Shown piece after piece: positions 29,495 to 38,463 of a stretch of DNA of 64,000 nucleotides; the first letter of the stretch is position 1, and each line of letters starts with the position of its first letter. The translations under genes were made by a program, and so were the position numbers. Where the stretch lies: contig NC_023135.1 of assembly GCF_000511355.1 (NCBI RefSeq), forward strand, positions 193,462 through 257,461. Direction: 5' to 3'. The DNA is from Leisingera methylohalidivorans DSM 14336. GTDB lineage: Bacteria; Pseudomonadota; Alphaproteobacteria; Rhodobacterales; Rhodobacteraceae. Below the pieces are notes generated by a model, which was given only the letters and a program-made list of their open reading frames with translations, searched no databases and was not told the origin of the DNA.

Positions 29495-30537
29495 GCGGCG
29501 TTCAGATGATTACCGTCAGCGAAGACGATGGCGGCCAGCGTATCGACCGCTGGCTGCGGCGGCTGTTTCCGCATGTGAACCAGGGCCGCATCGAGAAGAT
29601 GTGCCGCAAGGGCGAGCTGCGCCTTGACGGCGGCCGGGTGAAGGCCAACAGCCGCGTCGAGGCGGGGCAGGTGGTGCGGGTGCCGCCGCTGGCGGACAGC
29701 GACCTGAAACCTGCCGCACCGCGGGAGATGCGGATCTCGGAAGCGGATGCCAGGATGATCCGCGATTGCGTGATCTACCGCGACGACGACGTCATCGTGC
29801 TGAACAAGCCCGCAGGCCTGGCGGTGCAGGGCGGCTCCGGCACCACCAAACATGTGGACGGTCTGGCCGAGGCGCTGAAGTTCGGGCTGGAGGACAAGCC
29901 CAAGCTGGTGCACCGGATCGACAAGGATACCTCGGGCGTGCTGGTGCTGGCGCGCAACCGCAAGGCGGCGCAGGGGCTGACCGCCGCGTTCCGCCACAAG
30001 AACACCCGCAAGATCTACTGGGCTTTGGTTGCCGGCGTGCCGACGCCCTATCTTGGCGAGATCAAGAACGGGCTGGTGAAGGCGCCGGGCCACGGCAAGA
30101 GCGGCGAAGGCGAGAAGATGATCAACGTGCATCCGCAGGACATTGATGACACGCCGGGCGCCAAGCGGGCGCATACGCTTTATGCCACGCTGTACCGGGT
30201 GGCCTCCCGCGCTGCCTGGGTGGCGATGGAGCCGGTCACCGGCCGCACCCACCAGCTGCGGGCGCATATGTCAGGCATGGGCCATCCGATTGCGGGCGAT
30301 GGCAAATACGGCGGCTCGGGGCAGGAGAACCTGGGCGACGGCTGGGGCGCGCAGTTCGGCGGGGTGATCTCGAAGAAGCTGCATCTGCACGCCCGCCGGA
30401 TGGTGTTTGAACACCCGGTGACCCATAAGAATGTCTCGGTTGTGGCGCCTTTGCCGGACCATATGAAAGAGAGCTGGGACACCTTCGGCTGGACCGAGGA
30501 TCTGGCGGCGGATGACCCGTTTGAGGACCTGAAGTGA
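29491..30537 (+). CDS. RluC/RluD-family 23S rRNA pseudouridine synthase
   Basis: This 348-residue enzyme has an N-terminal S4 domain (residues ~15-65) and the catalytic motif HRIDKDTSG with Asp144 as nucleophile. GRTHQLRAHMSGMGHPIAGD and LHARRM are typical of the family. Similarity fits RluC, but RluC and RluD cannot be separated by eye. AGAGGAG upstream and the ATGA overlap with crcB fix the start at 29491. Confidence 0.92.
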   Translation: MSGVQMITVSEDDGGQRIDRWLRRLFPHVNQGRIEKMCRKGELRLDGGRVKANSRVEAGQVVRVPPLADSDLKPAAPREMRISEADARMIRDCVIYRDDDVIVLNKPAGLAVQGGSGTTKHVDGLAEALKFGLEDKPKLVHRIDKDTSGVLVLARNRKAAQGLTAAFRHKNTRKIYWALVAGVPTPYLGEIKNGLVKAPGHGKSGEGEKMINVHPQDIDDTPGAKRAHTLYATLYRVASRAAWVAMEPVTGRTHQLRAHMSGMGHPIAGDGKYGGSGQENLGDGWGAQFGGVISKKLHLHARRMVFEHPVTHKNVSVVAPLPDHMKESWDTFGWTEDLAADDPFEDLK

Positions 30538-31202
30538 GTTCACCGCTGCGGCTGATCCTGTTTGACGTGGATGGCACCCTGGCCGACAGCCAGGGCGCGA
30601 TCACCGGCGCCATGGCGGAAGCCTTTGACGGTGCCGCCCTGCCGGTGCCGCCGCGCGAGGCGATCCTGTCGATTGTCGGCCTGTCGCTGCCGCTGGCGAT
30701 GCAGGAGCTGGCGCCGGATCAGGATGCCGCCACGGTTGACGCGCTGGTGGAAGGATACAAATCCTCCTATATGCTGGCCCGCGAGGCCGCAGGGGCGGGG
30801 CATTCGCCGCTTTACCCCGGTGCCAGGGAGGCTCTGGCGGAACTGAACGCGGTGCCGGAATACCTGCTTGGCGTGGCCACCGGCAAATCGCAGCGCGGCG
30901 TCGAGGCGCTGATTGCGGCGCATGGGCTGGAATGTTTCGTGACCCGGCAGGTGGCCGATCACCATCCCTCCAAGCCGCATCCCTCGATGGTGCTGGCGGC
31001 GATGGCGGAAACCGGGGTGGAGCGCGGCAGCACCGTGATGATCGGCGACACGCGGTTTGACATTGAGATGGGCAAGGCAGCCGGGGTCACCACCATTGCC
31101 GTGCCCTGGGGATACCACCCGGCAGAGACATTGGGCGCCGATTACCTGATCCGCGATTTCGCGGAGCTGCGCCCGCTGCTGGCAGAGATTTGGAAGGCGT
31201 AA
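30534..31202 (+). CDS. HAD-IA family hydrolase, phosphoglycolate-phosphatase-like
   Basis: A 222-residue haloacid dehalogenase-fold phosphatase. Motif I is D11-V-D13-G-T, with GVATGKSQRGVE as motif II, KPHPSMV as motif III and GDTRFDIEMG as motif IV. The cap domain follows motif I. The substrate is not determinable. It overlaps the pseudouridine synthase by 4 bases and is followed after 3 bases by the ATP12 gene. Confidence 0.9.
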   Translation: MSSPLRLILFDVDGTLADSQGAITGAMAEAFDGAALPVPPREAILSIVGLSLPLAMQELAPDQDAATVDALVEGYKSSYMLAREAAGAGHSPLYPGAREALAELNAVPEYLLGVATGKSQRGVEALIAAHGLECFVTRQVADHHPSKPHPSMVLAAMAETGVERGSTVMIGDTRFDIEMGKAAGVTTIAVPWGYHPAETLGADYLIRDFAELRPLLAEIWKA

Positions 31203-31205
31203 GAG

Positions 31206-31910
31206 ATGAGCGGCTGGGCACAGAAGCGGTTCTGGAAAGAGGTTTCGGTTGTGCAGACCGAAGACGGGTTTGCGGTGGAGCTGGACGGACGCCGGGTGAA
31301 GACCCCGGCCAAGGCGCCGCTGGCGGTGCCGACCCGGGCCATGGCCGAGGCGATCGCTGCAGAATGGGACGCGCAGACCGAATCAGTTGATCCCGGAACC
31401 ATGCCCTGCACCCGGTCTGCCAACGCCGCGATTGACAAGGTGACACATCAGCACAGCGAAGTGGCCGCCATGCTGGCCGAATACGGCGATTCCGACCTGT
31501 TGTGCTACCGCGCCGACGCGCCGGCAGAGCTGACGTTGCGTCAAGCGCAGGAATGGGACCCGGCGCTGGACTGGGCGGCAGAGGCGCTGGGCGTGCGGCT
31601 GCAGCCGCGCACCGGCATTCTGCATCAGCCGCAGGAGGCCGCGGCGCTGGCCGCGCTGGCGGAACAGGTGCATGCGATGACACCGTTCCAGCTGGCGGCT
31701 TTCCATGATTTGGTAGGGATTTCCGGCTCTTTGATCCTGGGCTTTGCCGCCGCGCAGGGCTGGCGCAGCGCTGATGAGCTGTGGCTGCTGTCGCGCCTGG
31801 ACGAGCGCTGGCAGGAAGAGCAGTGGGGCGTCGACGAGGATGCCCAGGCCGCGGCGGAAGTGAAGCGGCAGGAATTCCTGCACGCCAAGCGGTTCTACGA
31901 TTTCTCCTGA
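31206..31910 (+). CDS. ATP12-family F1 ATP synthase assembly chaperone
   Basis: ATP12 proteins bind the F1 alpha subunit during assembly; bacterial members occur mainly in alphaproteobacteria. The 234-residue protein has AVELDGRRVKTPAKAPLAVP, AAEWDAQTESVDP and DSDLLCYRADAPAEL, all typical. The GAG site before the ATG is modest. It is the last gene of the crcB-led operon. Confidence 0.92.
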   Translation: MSGWAQKRFWKEVSVVQTEDGFAVELDGRRVKTPAKAPLAVPTRAMAEAIAAEWDAQTESVDPGTMPCTRSANAAIDKVTHQHSEVAAMLAEYGDSDLLCYRADAPAELTLRQAQEWDPALDWAAEALGVRLQPRTGILHQPQEAAALAALAEQVHAMTPFQLAAFHDLVGISGSLILGFAAAQGWRSADELWLLSRLDERWQEEQWGVDEDAQAAAEVKRQEFLHAKRFYDFS

Positions 31911-31933
31911 AAGAACAGAAATTACCGGATTGA

Positions 31934-31964
31934 CCCGTGTGACGTAAATAAATTTACTCACGGG
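31934..31964. repeat. Inverted repeat between ATP12 and bztA
   Basis: Outer arms CCCGTG (31934-31939) / CACGGG (31959-31964) and inner arms GTAAAT (31944-31949) / ATTTAC (31952-31957) form a bulged dyad in an AT-rich stretch. It may be an operator or a weak terminator. Confidence 0.45.
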
Positions 31965-32105
31965 CAATCTGTGCGGATGCCGCATATCGAATTTCCTGAT
32001 CCCACCCTTGACGTTTGTTGATGAATGCGCCCACACTTAAGCGCGAAAAAGGGGTAAACCCTTCTTCAGTCTCAATTCCGGCGGGGGATCGCTGGTCAAT
32101 AAGAA

Positions 32106-32145
32106 CCGCTGAATGGCGGACTATGCCGCTGAATGGCGGGCTATC
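32106..32145 (+). repeat. Two tandem 20-bp repeats just before bztA
   Basis: CCGCTGAATGGCGGACTATG (32106-32125) is followed at once by a copy differing at two positions (32126-32145). The second copy ends 15 bases before the bztA ATG, so the repeat lies in the 5' leader near the ribosome site. Confidence 0.85.
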
Positions 32146-32159
32146 AGGAAGAGGTAAAT

Positions 32160-33176
32160 ATGAAAAAATCCGTAATTTTGGGCGCAATGGCTTTTGCCGG
32201 TCTTGCGGCGGGTGCAGCATCTGCCGGAACGCTGGACGATGTGAAGGCGCGCGGCAAGCTGAACTGCGGCGTCACCGTCGGCCTGGTCGGCTTTGCGGCT
32301 CCGAATGCGAACGGGGAATGGGAAGGTTTCGACGTTGCCGTGTGCCGGGCTGTGGCTGCAGCCGTTCTGGGCGACTCCACCGCGGTGGAATTCGTGCCGA
32401 CCACCGGCAAGACCCGCTTTACCGCGCTGGCGTCGGGCGAGATCGACATGCTGGCCCGCAACACCACCTGGACCTTCAGCCGCGATGTCGACCTGAAGTT
32501 CGAATTCGCCGGCGTCAACTACTATGACGGCCAGGGCTTCATGGTTCCGAAGGAACTGGGCGTCTCCTCGGCCAAGGAACTGGACGGCGCCACCGTCTGC
32601 ATCCAGACCGGCACCACCACCGAGCTGAACCTGGCGGACTTCTTCCGGTCCAACAACATCTCCTACGAGCCGGTTCCGATCGAAACCAATGCCGAAGCGC
32701 AGCAGCAGTACCTGGCCGGTGCCTGCGACGTTTACACCACCGACGCTTCCGGCCTGGCGGCCACCCGCGCCACCTTTGATGATCCGGGCGCGCATGTGCT
32801 GCTGCCGGAAATCATCTCCAAGGAGCCGCTGGGCCCGCTGGTCCGCCATGGCGACAACGAATGGGGCGATGTGGTCCGCTGGACCCTGAACGCACTGGTC
32901 GCGGCTGAAGAGCTGGGCATCACCTCGGCCAATCTGAGCGAAATGTCCGCCGGCACCGAGAACCCGGAAATCAACCGTCTGCTGGGCAGCGAAGGGACCC
33001 TGGGCGAGATGCTTGGCCTGGACGCCGCCTGGGCCCAGAATGCGATCGCCTCGCAGGGTAACTACGGTGAAATCTTTGCCAAGAACATCGGCGAAGACAC
33101 TCCGGTCGGCCTGGCCCGCGGCCTGAACGCACAGTGGACCGAAGGCGGCCTGCTGTACGCACCGCCGTTCCGCTAA
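32160..33176 (+). CDS. bztA: General L-amino-acid ABC transporter, substrate-binding protein (BztA/AapJ type)
   Basis: Periplasmic binding protein of 338 residues with signal peptide MKKSVILGAMAFAGLAAGAA. GTLDDVKARGKLNCGVTVGL and LASGEIDMLARNTTWTFSRD match the BztA/AapJ group, which binds Glu, Gln, Asp, Asn and other amino acids. AGAGG precedes ATG 32160. The frame is open 9 codons upstream, but the signal peptide marks the start. An intercistronic terminator follows. Confidence 0.93.
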   Translation: MKKSVILGAMAFAGLAAGAASAGTLDDVKARGKLNCGVTVGLVGFAAPNANGEWEGFDVAVCRAVAAAVLGDSTAVEFVPTTGKTRFTALASGEIDMLARNTTWTFSRDVDLKFEFAGVNYYDGQGFMVPKELGVSSAKELDGATVCIQTGTTTELNLADFFRSNNISYEPVPIETNAEAQQQYLAGACDVYTTDASGLAATRATFDDPGAHVLLPEIISKEPLGPLVRHGDNEWGDVVRWTLNALVAAEELGITSANLSEMSAGTENPEINRLLGSEGTLGEMLGLDAAWAQNAIASQGNYGEIFAKNIGEDTPVGLARGLNAQWTEGGLLYAPPFR

Positions 33177-33191
33177 CCACACCACCGGGAG

Positions 33192-33221
33192 GGGCGCAGG
33201 AATTTCCTGCGCCCTTTTCTT
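33192..33221 (+). terminator. Intercistronic terminator between bztA and bztB
   Basis: A perfect 10-bp stem GGGCGCAGGA / TCCTGCGCCC with a three-base loop and TTTTCTTAT after it. It would keep binding-protein mRNA in excess over permease mRNA. Confidence 0.85.
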
Positions 33222-33302
33222 ATCAAATAACAACCTCCGGGCCGCTGCGGAGCGGGGACAACCCCGCCAGGACAGACCACCGGAGGCAGGGGATCACAAT
33301 AT

Positions 33303-34571
33303 ATGTCAACGTTAACTGACCCTCCAAAGGAGCAGTTCCGGCTGTCTATGCTCCTTTACGACACCCGCTACCGGTCGGCGACCATCCAGGTTATCGCGAT
33401 GCTCGGGTTCATGCTGCTGGCAGCCTGGCTGATCGACAACACGCTGAGCAACCTGGCTGCGCAGGACAAGGCCATCGACTTTGGTTTCTTCACCGAGTCG
33501 GCCGGCTATGACATCAACCAGCGCCTGCTGGAGTACACCTCGCGCGACAGCCATCTGCGGGCCGCGCTGATGGGGCTTCTGAACACGCTGGTGGTTGCCG
33601 TCCTCGGCTGCATCACCGCCACCATACTGGGTGTGATCATCGGTGTTCTGCGGCTGTCCTCGAACTGGCTGGTGGCGCGTCTTATGACGATCTACGTCGA
33701 GCTGTTCCGCAACGTGCCGGTGCTGCTGTGGATCGTTTTTGTGATGGCGATCCTGATCGAAACCCTGCCGGCGCCGCGGGCGTTCCGGGGCGAAAATCCC
33801 GAAGCCACGATGAGCCTGGCTGACAGCGTGGCGGTAACCAACCGCGGTGTCTACATCCCCGAGCCGCTGTTCTCGCGCACGCTGGGCGACGTTCATGTGT
33901 TCGGCGAGGCCGCGCTGCGGTTTGACGTCAGCCTGGACCTGATTGCCATTCTGGCGGTGCTGGGGCTCAGCCTGTGGGGCGCCCACCGGGTGACGCTGCG
34001 CGCCAACCGCATTCAGGAAGCCACCGGCGTACGGCCGAAAACCTGGCATGTCCGCACCGGCATCATCGTGCTGCCGATGCTGGTGCTGCTGATCGGCCTG
34101 GGTTTCCACCTGGGGTACCCGGCGCTGAAGGGCTTCAACTTCCAGGGCGGCACCCATCTGCGCAACTCGCTGATCGCGCTGTGGCTGGCGCTGTCGCTGT
34201 ACACGGCCGCCTTTATCGCGGAAATCGTGCGCGCCGGGATCATGGCGATCTCCAAGGGCCAGACCGAAGCTGCCGAGGCATTGGGCTTGCGCTCCAACAG
34301 GATTATGTCGCTGGTGGTTCTGCCGCAAGCACTGCGGGTGATCATCCCGCCGCTGATCTCCAACTATCTGAACCTGACCAAGAACTCGTCGCTGGCGATT
34401 GCGGTGGGCTATATGGACATCACCGGCACCCTGGGCGGCATCACCATGAACCAGACCGGCCGCGAGCTGGAATGCGTTCTCTTGCTGATGCTGGTGTACC
34501 TGGCGATCTCGCTGACCATTTCCGGGGTCATGAACTGGTACAACGAAGCCGTGAAGCTGAAGGAGCGCTGA
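33303..34571 (+). CDS. bztB: Amino-acid ABC transporter permease (BztB/AapQ type)
   Basis: An inner-membrane permease of 422 residues, longer than typical His/Glu permeases because of the extra N-terminal segment seen in BztB/AapQ. The EAA-like cytoplasmic loop is ISKGQTEAAEALGLRSNRIM, followed by VVLPQALRVIIPPLISNYL. It works as a heterodimer with BztC and starts 126 bases after bztA, beyond a terminator. Confidence 0.92.
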   Translation: MSTLTDPPKEQFRLSMLLYDTRYRSATIQVIAMLGFMLLAAWLIDNTLSNLAAQDKAIDFGFFTESAGYDINQRLLEYTSRDSHLRAALMGLLNTLVVAVLGCITATILGVIIGVLRLSSNWLVARLMTIYVELFRNVPVLLWIVFVMAILIETLPAPRAFRGENPEATMSLADSVAVTNRGVYIPEPLFSRTLGDVHVFGEAALRFDVSLDLIAILAVLGLSLWGAHRVTLRANRIQEATGVRPKTWHVRTGIIVLPMLVLLIGLGFHLGYPALKGFNFQGGTHLRNSLIALWLALSLYTAAFIAEIVRAGIMAISKGQTEAAEALGLRSNRIMSLVVLPQALRVIIPPLISNYLNLTKNSSLAIAVGYMDITGTLGGITMNQTGRELECVLLLMLVYLAISLTISGVMNWYNEAVKLKER

Positions 34572-34572
34572 G

Positions 34573-35892
34573 ATGAGCGGTACCCATTCCCATACCGTCG
34601 CCTTTGTCCGCGACACCATGCTTCCGGAACAGGCGCCGCCGGCCTCTGAGGTCGGGGCCATCGGCTGGGCGCGCCATAATCTGTTCTCCAGCTGGTTCAA
34701 CGCGATTCTGACCATTGCCTCGCTGGCGGCGATCTACTTTGTGCTGGCCGCCATCGTGCCGTGGATCCTGTCGCCGACCTGGGACGGCACCTCGCTGTCC
34801 AACTGCCGTGAAACGCTGGCGGCAGCGGGCCATGGCGATGCCCATGGCGCCTGCTGGGGCGTGATCAAGGAGCGCTGGATCCAGCTGATCTTCGGCTTTT
34901 ACCCGAGCCATCTGTACTGGCGCCCGATTGCCGCATTTGTCCTTTTGGGCGTGGCGCTGGCGCCGGTGCTGTTCTCGGACCGGGTGCCGTCGAAACTGCT
35001 GATCTTTTCGCTGCTTTACCCGTTCATCTTCCCCTGGCTGTTGTGGGGCGGCACCATCTGGATGCCGATCGCCGCAATGGCGGGGTTCGTCATCGGCGGG
35101 CTGGTCTACAAGTTCGCCTCGCAAGCGCTGAGCACACTTCTGGGCGTGATCCTCGGGGCGGCGGCGGCTGTGATCTGGTGGATGGTGCTGGCGGCGCCGG
35201 TATCGGGCGCGCTGGAGTCGATCCTGCCCATCGGCATCGAAGCGGTCGAAAGCCGCAAGTTCGGCGGCTTCATGCTGTCGGTGACCATCGGCGTTGTGGC
35301 GATTGCCTGCTCGCTGCCGATCGGCATCGTGCTGGCGCTGGGCCGCCAGTCGGACCTGATGATCGTCAAATACATCTGCGTCGGCTTTATTGAGTTCATC
35401 CGGGGGGTGCCGCTGATCACGCTGCTGTTCGTGGCGTCGACGCTGTTGAACATCTTCATGCCGCCCGGCACCAACTTCGACATCATCCTGCGGGTGCTGA
35501 TCATGGTGACGCTGTTTGCCTCGGCCTATATGGCCGAAGTGATCCGCGGCGGCCTGGCGGCGCTGCCCCGCGGCCAGTACGAGGGCGCCGATTCACTCGG
35601 CCTCGACTACTGGCAGGCGCAGCGGCTGATCATCATGCCGCAAGCGCTGAAGATCTCGATCCCCGGCATCGTTTCGACCTTCATCGGCGTCTTCAAGGAC
35701 ACCACGCTGGTCTCGATCATCGGGCTTCTGGACCCTCTGGGCCTGTCGAACGCCATTCGCGCGGACGCCAATTGGAACGGCATTGTCTGGGAACTTTACG
35801 GCTTCATCGCCCTGTTGTTCTTCGTCTTCTGCTTCTCCATGTCCCGCTATTCCATGTATCTGGAGCGCAAGCTTCAGACTGGCCACCGTTAA
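34573..35892 (+). CDS. bztC: Amino-acid ABC transporter permease (BztC/AapM type)
   Basis: The second permease (439 residues) starts 1 base after the bztB stop. It shows an extended N-terminal hydrophobic half and the loop LPRGQYEGADSLGLDYWQAQ, then LIIMPQALKISIPGIVSTFI. The DTTLVSIIGLLDPLGLSNAI segment is typical of AapM. Together with BztB it forms the membrane channel. Confidence 0.92.
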   Translation: MSGTHSHTVAFVRDTMLPEQAPPASEVGAIGWARHNLFSSWFNAILTIASLAAIYFVLAAIVPWILSPTWDGTSLSNCRETLAAAGHGDAHGACWGVIKERWIQLIFGFYPSHLYWRPIAAFVLLGVALAPVLFSDRVPSKLLIFSLLYPFIFPWLLWGGTIWMPIAAMAGFVIGGLVYKFASQALSTLLGVILGAAAAVIWWMVLAAPVSGALESILPIGIEAVESRKFGGFMLSVTIGVVAIACSLPIGIVLALGRQSDLMIVKYICVGFIEFIRGVPLITLLFVASTLLNIFMPPGTNFDIILRVLIMVTLFASAYMAEVIRGGLAALPRGQYEGADSLGLDYWQAQRLIIMPQALKISIPGIVSTFIGVFKDTTLVSIIGLLDPLGLSNAIRADANWNGIVWELYGFIALLFFVFCFSMSRYSMYLERKLQTGHR

Positions 35893-35904
35893 GGAGTTCA
35901 ACAT

Positions 35905-36696
35905 ATGTCTGAACTTATGACCGACCGTCAAATCGACCGTTCCAAGATGCAGGTGAGCGACGAGGTCGCCATCGAAATCTCCAACATGAACAAGTGGTAC
36001 GGATCTTTCCACGTGCTGCGCGATATCAACCTGACGGTGAACCAGGGCGAGCGCATCGTCATTGCCGGCCCGTCCGGTTCGGGGAAATCCACCCTGATCC
36101 GCTGCCTGAATGCCCTGGAAGAGCATCAGCAGGGCAGGATCGAGGTGGATGGCACCGTCCTGTCCAACGACCTCAAGAACATCGACAAGATCCGCTCCGA
36201 GGTTGGCATGGTGTTCCAGCACTTCAACCTGTTCCCGCATCTGTCGATCCTGGAGAACTGCACGCTGGCGCCGATCTGGGTCCGCAAGACGCCCAAGAAA
36301 GAGGCGATCGAGCGGGCGATGCATTTCCTGGAAAAGGTCAAGATCCCGGACCAGGCGCATAAATACCCCGGCCAGCTGTCGGGCGGCCAGCAGCAGCGTG
36401 TGGCGATCGCGCGCAGCCTGTGCATGATGCCGCGCATCATGCTGTTCGACGAGCCGACCTCGGCGCTGGACCCGGAGATGATCAAGGAGGTGCTCGACAC
36501 CATGATCGAGCTTGCCGAGGAAGGCATGACCATGCTCTGCGTCACCCACGAGATGGGCTTTGCCCGGCAGGTGGCGAACCGGGTGATCTTCATGGATGCG
36601 GGGCAGATCGTGGAGCAGAACGAGCCGGAGGAGTTCTTCAACAACCCCAAAAGCGAGCGGACCAAACTGTTCCTCAGCCAGATCCTGGGCCACTGA
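35905..36696 (+). CDS. bztD: Amino-acid ABC transporter ATP-binding protein (BztD/AapP type)
   Basis: The ATPase (263 residues) powers the Bzt transporter. Walker A is GPSGSGKST from residue 55, the signature is [15 protein letters not shown], Walker B is [14 protein letters not shown], and the switch His lies in CVTHEMGFA. The N-terminus is slightly extended. AAGGAG precedes the ATG, and a terminator closes the operon. Confidence 0.94.
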   Translation: MSELMTDRQIDRSKMQVSDEVAIEISNMNKWYGSFHVLRDINLTVNQGERIVIAGPSGSGKSTLIRCLNALEEHQQGRIEVDGTVLSNDLKNIDKIRSEVGMVFQHFNLFPHLSILENCTLAPIWVRKTPKKEAIERAMHFLEKVKIPDQAHKYPGQLSGGQQQRVAIARSLCMMPRIMLFDEPTSALDPEMIKEVLDTMIELAEEGMTMLCVTHEMGFARQVANRVIFMDAGQIVEQNEPEEFFNNPKSERTKLFLSQILGH

Positions 36697-36716
36697 GCCT
36701 TCATCATCGCGAATGG

Positions 36717-36747
36717 AAAAGGCCGGGCAAAGCGCCCGGCCTTTTTT
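36717..36747 (+). terminator. Terminator after bztD
   Basis: The stem GGCCGGGC (36721-36728) / GCCCGGCC (36734-36741), extended by A-T pairs, with TTTTTT. The A-rich flank lets it act on the convergent DUF411 gene as well. Confidence 0.92.
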
Positions 36748-36777
36748 GGTCAGATGGCCCTGTTCAGGCCCTCTTTT

Positions 36778-37230
36778 TCAGGAATGGCTGGCAAAGACTT
36801 CAGTGCTGCCATCCGCCTTGATCAGCAGCGTGTCGAAGGCTTCGCGCGCGTCGCCCATTTCCATTCCCGGAGAGCCGAGCGGCATTCCCGGCACTGTCAG
36901 CCCCAGCGCATCAGGCCGCTCCGCCAGCAGCCGTTGGATGTCTTCCGCAGGCACATGCCCCTCGATCACATAGGCACCGGCCAGCGCGGTGTGGCAGGAG
37001 GCCAGGTCGCCGGTGATGCCCAGATGCTCCTTCATCTGCCAGAGCTGGTCATCGGCAACCTCCCGGACCTCGGTTTCCATCCCGGCGGCGGCCAGGCGGT
37101 CCGCCCAGGCGGTGCAGCAGCCGCAGCTGGGCGATTTCATGATCCGGATGGTCTCCTGTGCCGCTGCTAAGGCAGGCAGATTGGCAAGGGGCAGGGCGGC
37201 TGCGGCGAGCAGCAGGGAACGGCGGTGCAT
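36778..37230 (-). CDS. DUF411 family exported protein
   Basis: A 150-residue protein with a signal peptide (residues 1-24, RRSLLLAAAALPLANLPALA). Cys36, Cys38 and Cys39 (SCGCC) come early in the mature protein, followed by GHVPAEDIQRLLAERPDALG and TVPGMPLGSPGME. DUF411 proteins are linked to copper or other metal handling, but the function is unproven. The frame is open 21 codons further; the signal peptide favours 37230. It is convergent with bztD. Confidence 0.88.
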   Translation of the reverse strand: MHRRSLLLAAAALPLANLPALAAAQETIRIMKSPSCGCCTAWADRLAAAGMETEVREVADDQLWQMKEHLGITGDLASCHTALAGAYVIEGHVPAEDIQRLLAERPDALGLTVPGMPLGSPGMEMGDAREAFDTLLIKADGSTEVFASHS

Positions 37231-37333
37231 GGAGGTTTCCAATCCTGAAAAACTTTGGTCCGCTGCAAAATCTAGGCCCGCGGCGGCGGACATTCCAGCC
37301 CCCTCCCGCGCGGGATGCGGCCGCCTGCATTGC

Positions 37334-37762
37334 CTAGCCCGGGTCCAGGGTCATGCGGATTTCGGCATGACCGAAAAACGGGTTCACCTGGTGGCGGGCT
37401 TCTGTGAAGCCATACCGGCGGTAGAACCGCTGCGCGCGGATGTTTTCCGCAAAGACGTCAAGTTCCAGCCGCGGGCGTGAGGCGCAGGCCTTGTCCAGCA
37501 GCACACGGCCAAGGCCGCGGCCCTGCCAGAGGGGCAGGACGAACAGGCCGCCGACCTCCTCGCCGAGCAGCGAGATGAATCCCGCGGGCGTGCCTGCCGG
37601 CGCGCTGATCCAGGTCTCTGCCATGTCCAGAAGCGTGTCGCGGATCATGGTCTCGGCCTGAACCACCCGTTCCGGGCTCAGAAACGGATGGGCCAGGGCA
37701 TTGGCCTCCCGCCAGATGGAAAGAACGGCTTCCTTGTCGAAAGCCTCATAGGGTCTGATCAT
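37334..37762 (-). CDS. GNAT-family N-acetyltransferase
   Basis: A 142-residue acetyl-CoA-dependent transferase. The acetyl-CoA loop is LPLWQGRGLGRVLLD, and the C-terminal RFYRRYGFTEA helix-strand is typical of GNAT. I start at MIRPYEAF (37762); an in-frame start at 37819 adds 19 residues without family similarity. The substrate is unknown. Confidence 0.85.
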   Translation of the reverse strand: MIRPYEAFDKEAVLSIWREANALAHPFLSPERVVQAETMIRDTLLDMAETWISAPAGTPAGFISLLGEEVGGLFVLPLWQGRGLGRVLLDKACASRPRLELDVFAENIRAQRFYRRYGFTEARHQVNPFFGHAEIRMTLDPG

Positions 37763-37965
37763 TGTCAGGGGGGTCCCAGGTTGCGTTGCGCTTTCGGCAG
37801 CATGTGTCCAGTTTGTCAAGCAAAGCCATCACGCCGCCGGCCGGAAGGGGCTGGCGTCCGCGTTTAGGTCAGTGCACAGGGCGCCGCGGCGCTGCAGTTT
37901 AACGGGACATAAAATCTCCTGGTTCCGTGCGGGCAGAATAGCCTGCGGGCACAGACCCTTCAAGG

Positions 37966-38463
37966 TCACTCCCCCAGCAGTTCCCGCGGCACCGAAAAAT
38001 CGATCGGTTTGCCGCTGCTCCAGGCCAGGTCGCGCCAGCTGCTGATCGCAAACTCCGCCACCAGTGTCGCGCCGGTCGGGTAGTCGTCAAACCGCGAATG
38101 GTCCGGCGGGCTGGACACGATGGAATGGGCAAAGGCGGCGATGCCGGGATTGTGGCCGATCAGCATGATGCGCGGCTGGTCGGCCTCGCTCAGCACCCTG
38201 AACATGATTTCCGAGTTGGCTTGATACAGGCGTTCTGTAAACCGCGCAGGCACCCCCAGATCCATCAGCTCGCAGGTCTCGCGGGTGCGCTGCGCGGAGG
38301 ATGAGATCACCTGATCCGGCACATACCCGTTATCGCGCAGCCAGGCGGCTATGGCCGGGGCAGACCGGCGTCCGCGTTTGTTCAGCGGACGGGCGTGGTC
38401 GCTGGGAACATTGGTGTCCCAGGCGGATTTGGCATGGCGGGTCAGGATCAGGGTGCAGGTCAT
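37966..38463 (-). CDS. SixA-like histidine phosphatase
   Basis: A 165-residue protein of the phosphoglycerate-mutase-like superfamily. The catalytic RHAKS box is at residues 9-13, SSSAQRTRETCEL carries a conserved Arg, and IGHNPGI holds the second His. Members such as SixA dephosphorylate phosphohistidine, but the substrate here is unknown. Its ATG overlaps the stop of the upstream Fe-S gene by 4 bases. Confidence 0.9.
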   Translation of the reverse strand: MTCTLILTRHAKSAWDTNVPSDHARPLNKRGRRSAPAIAAWLRDNGYVPDQVISSSAQRTRETCELMDLGVPARFTERLYQANSEIMFRVLSEADQPRIMLIGHNPGIAAFAHSIVSSPPDHSRFDDYPTGATLVAEFAISSWRDLAWSSGKPIDFSVPRELLGE

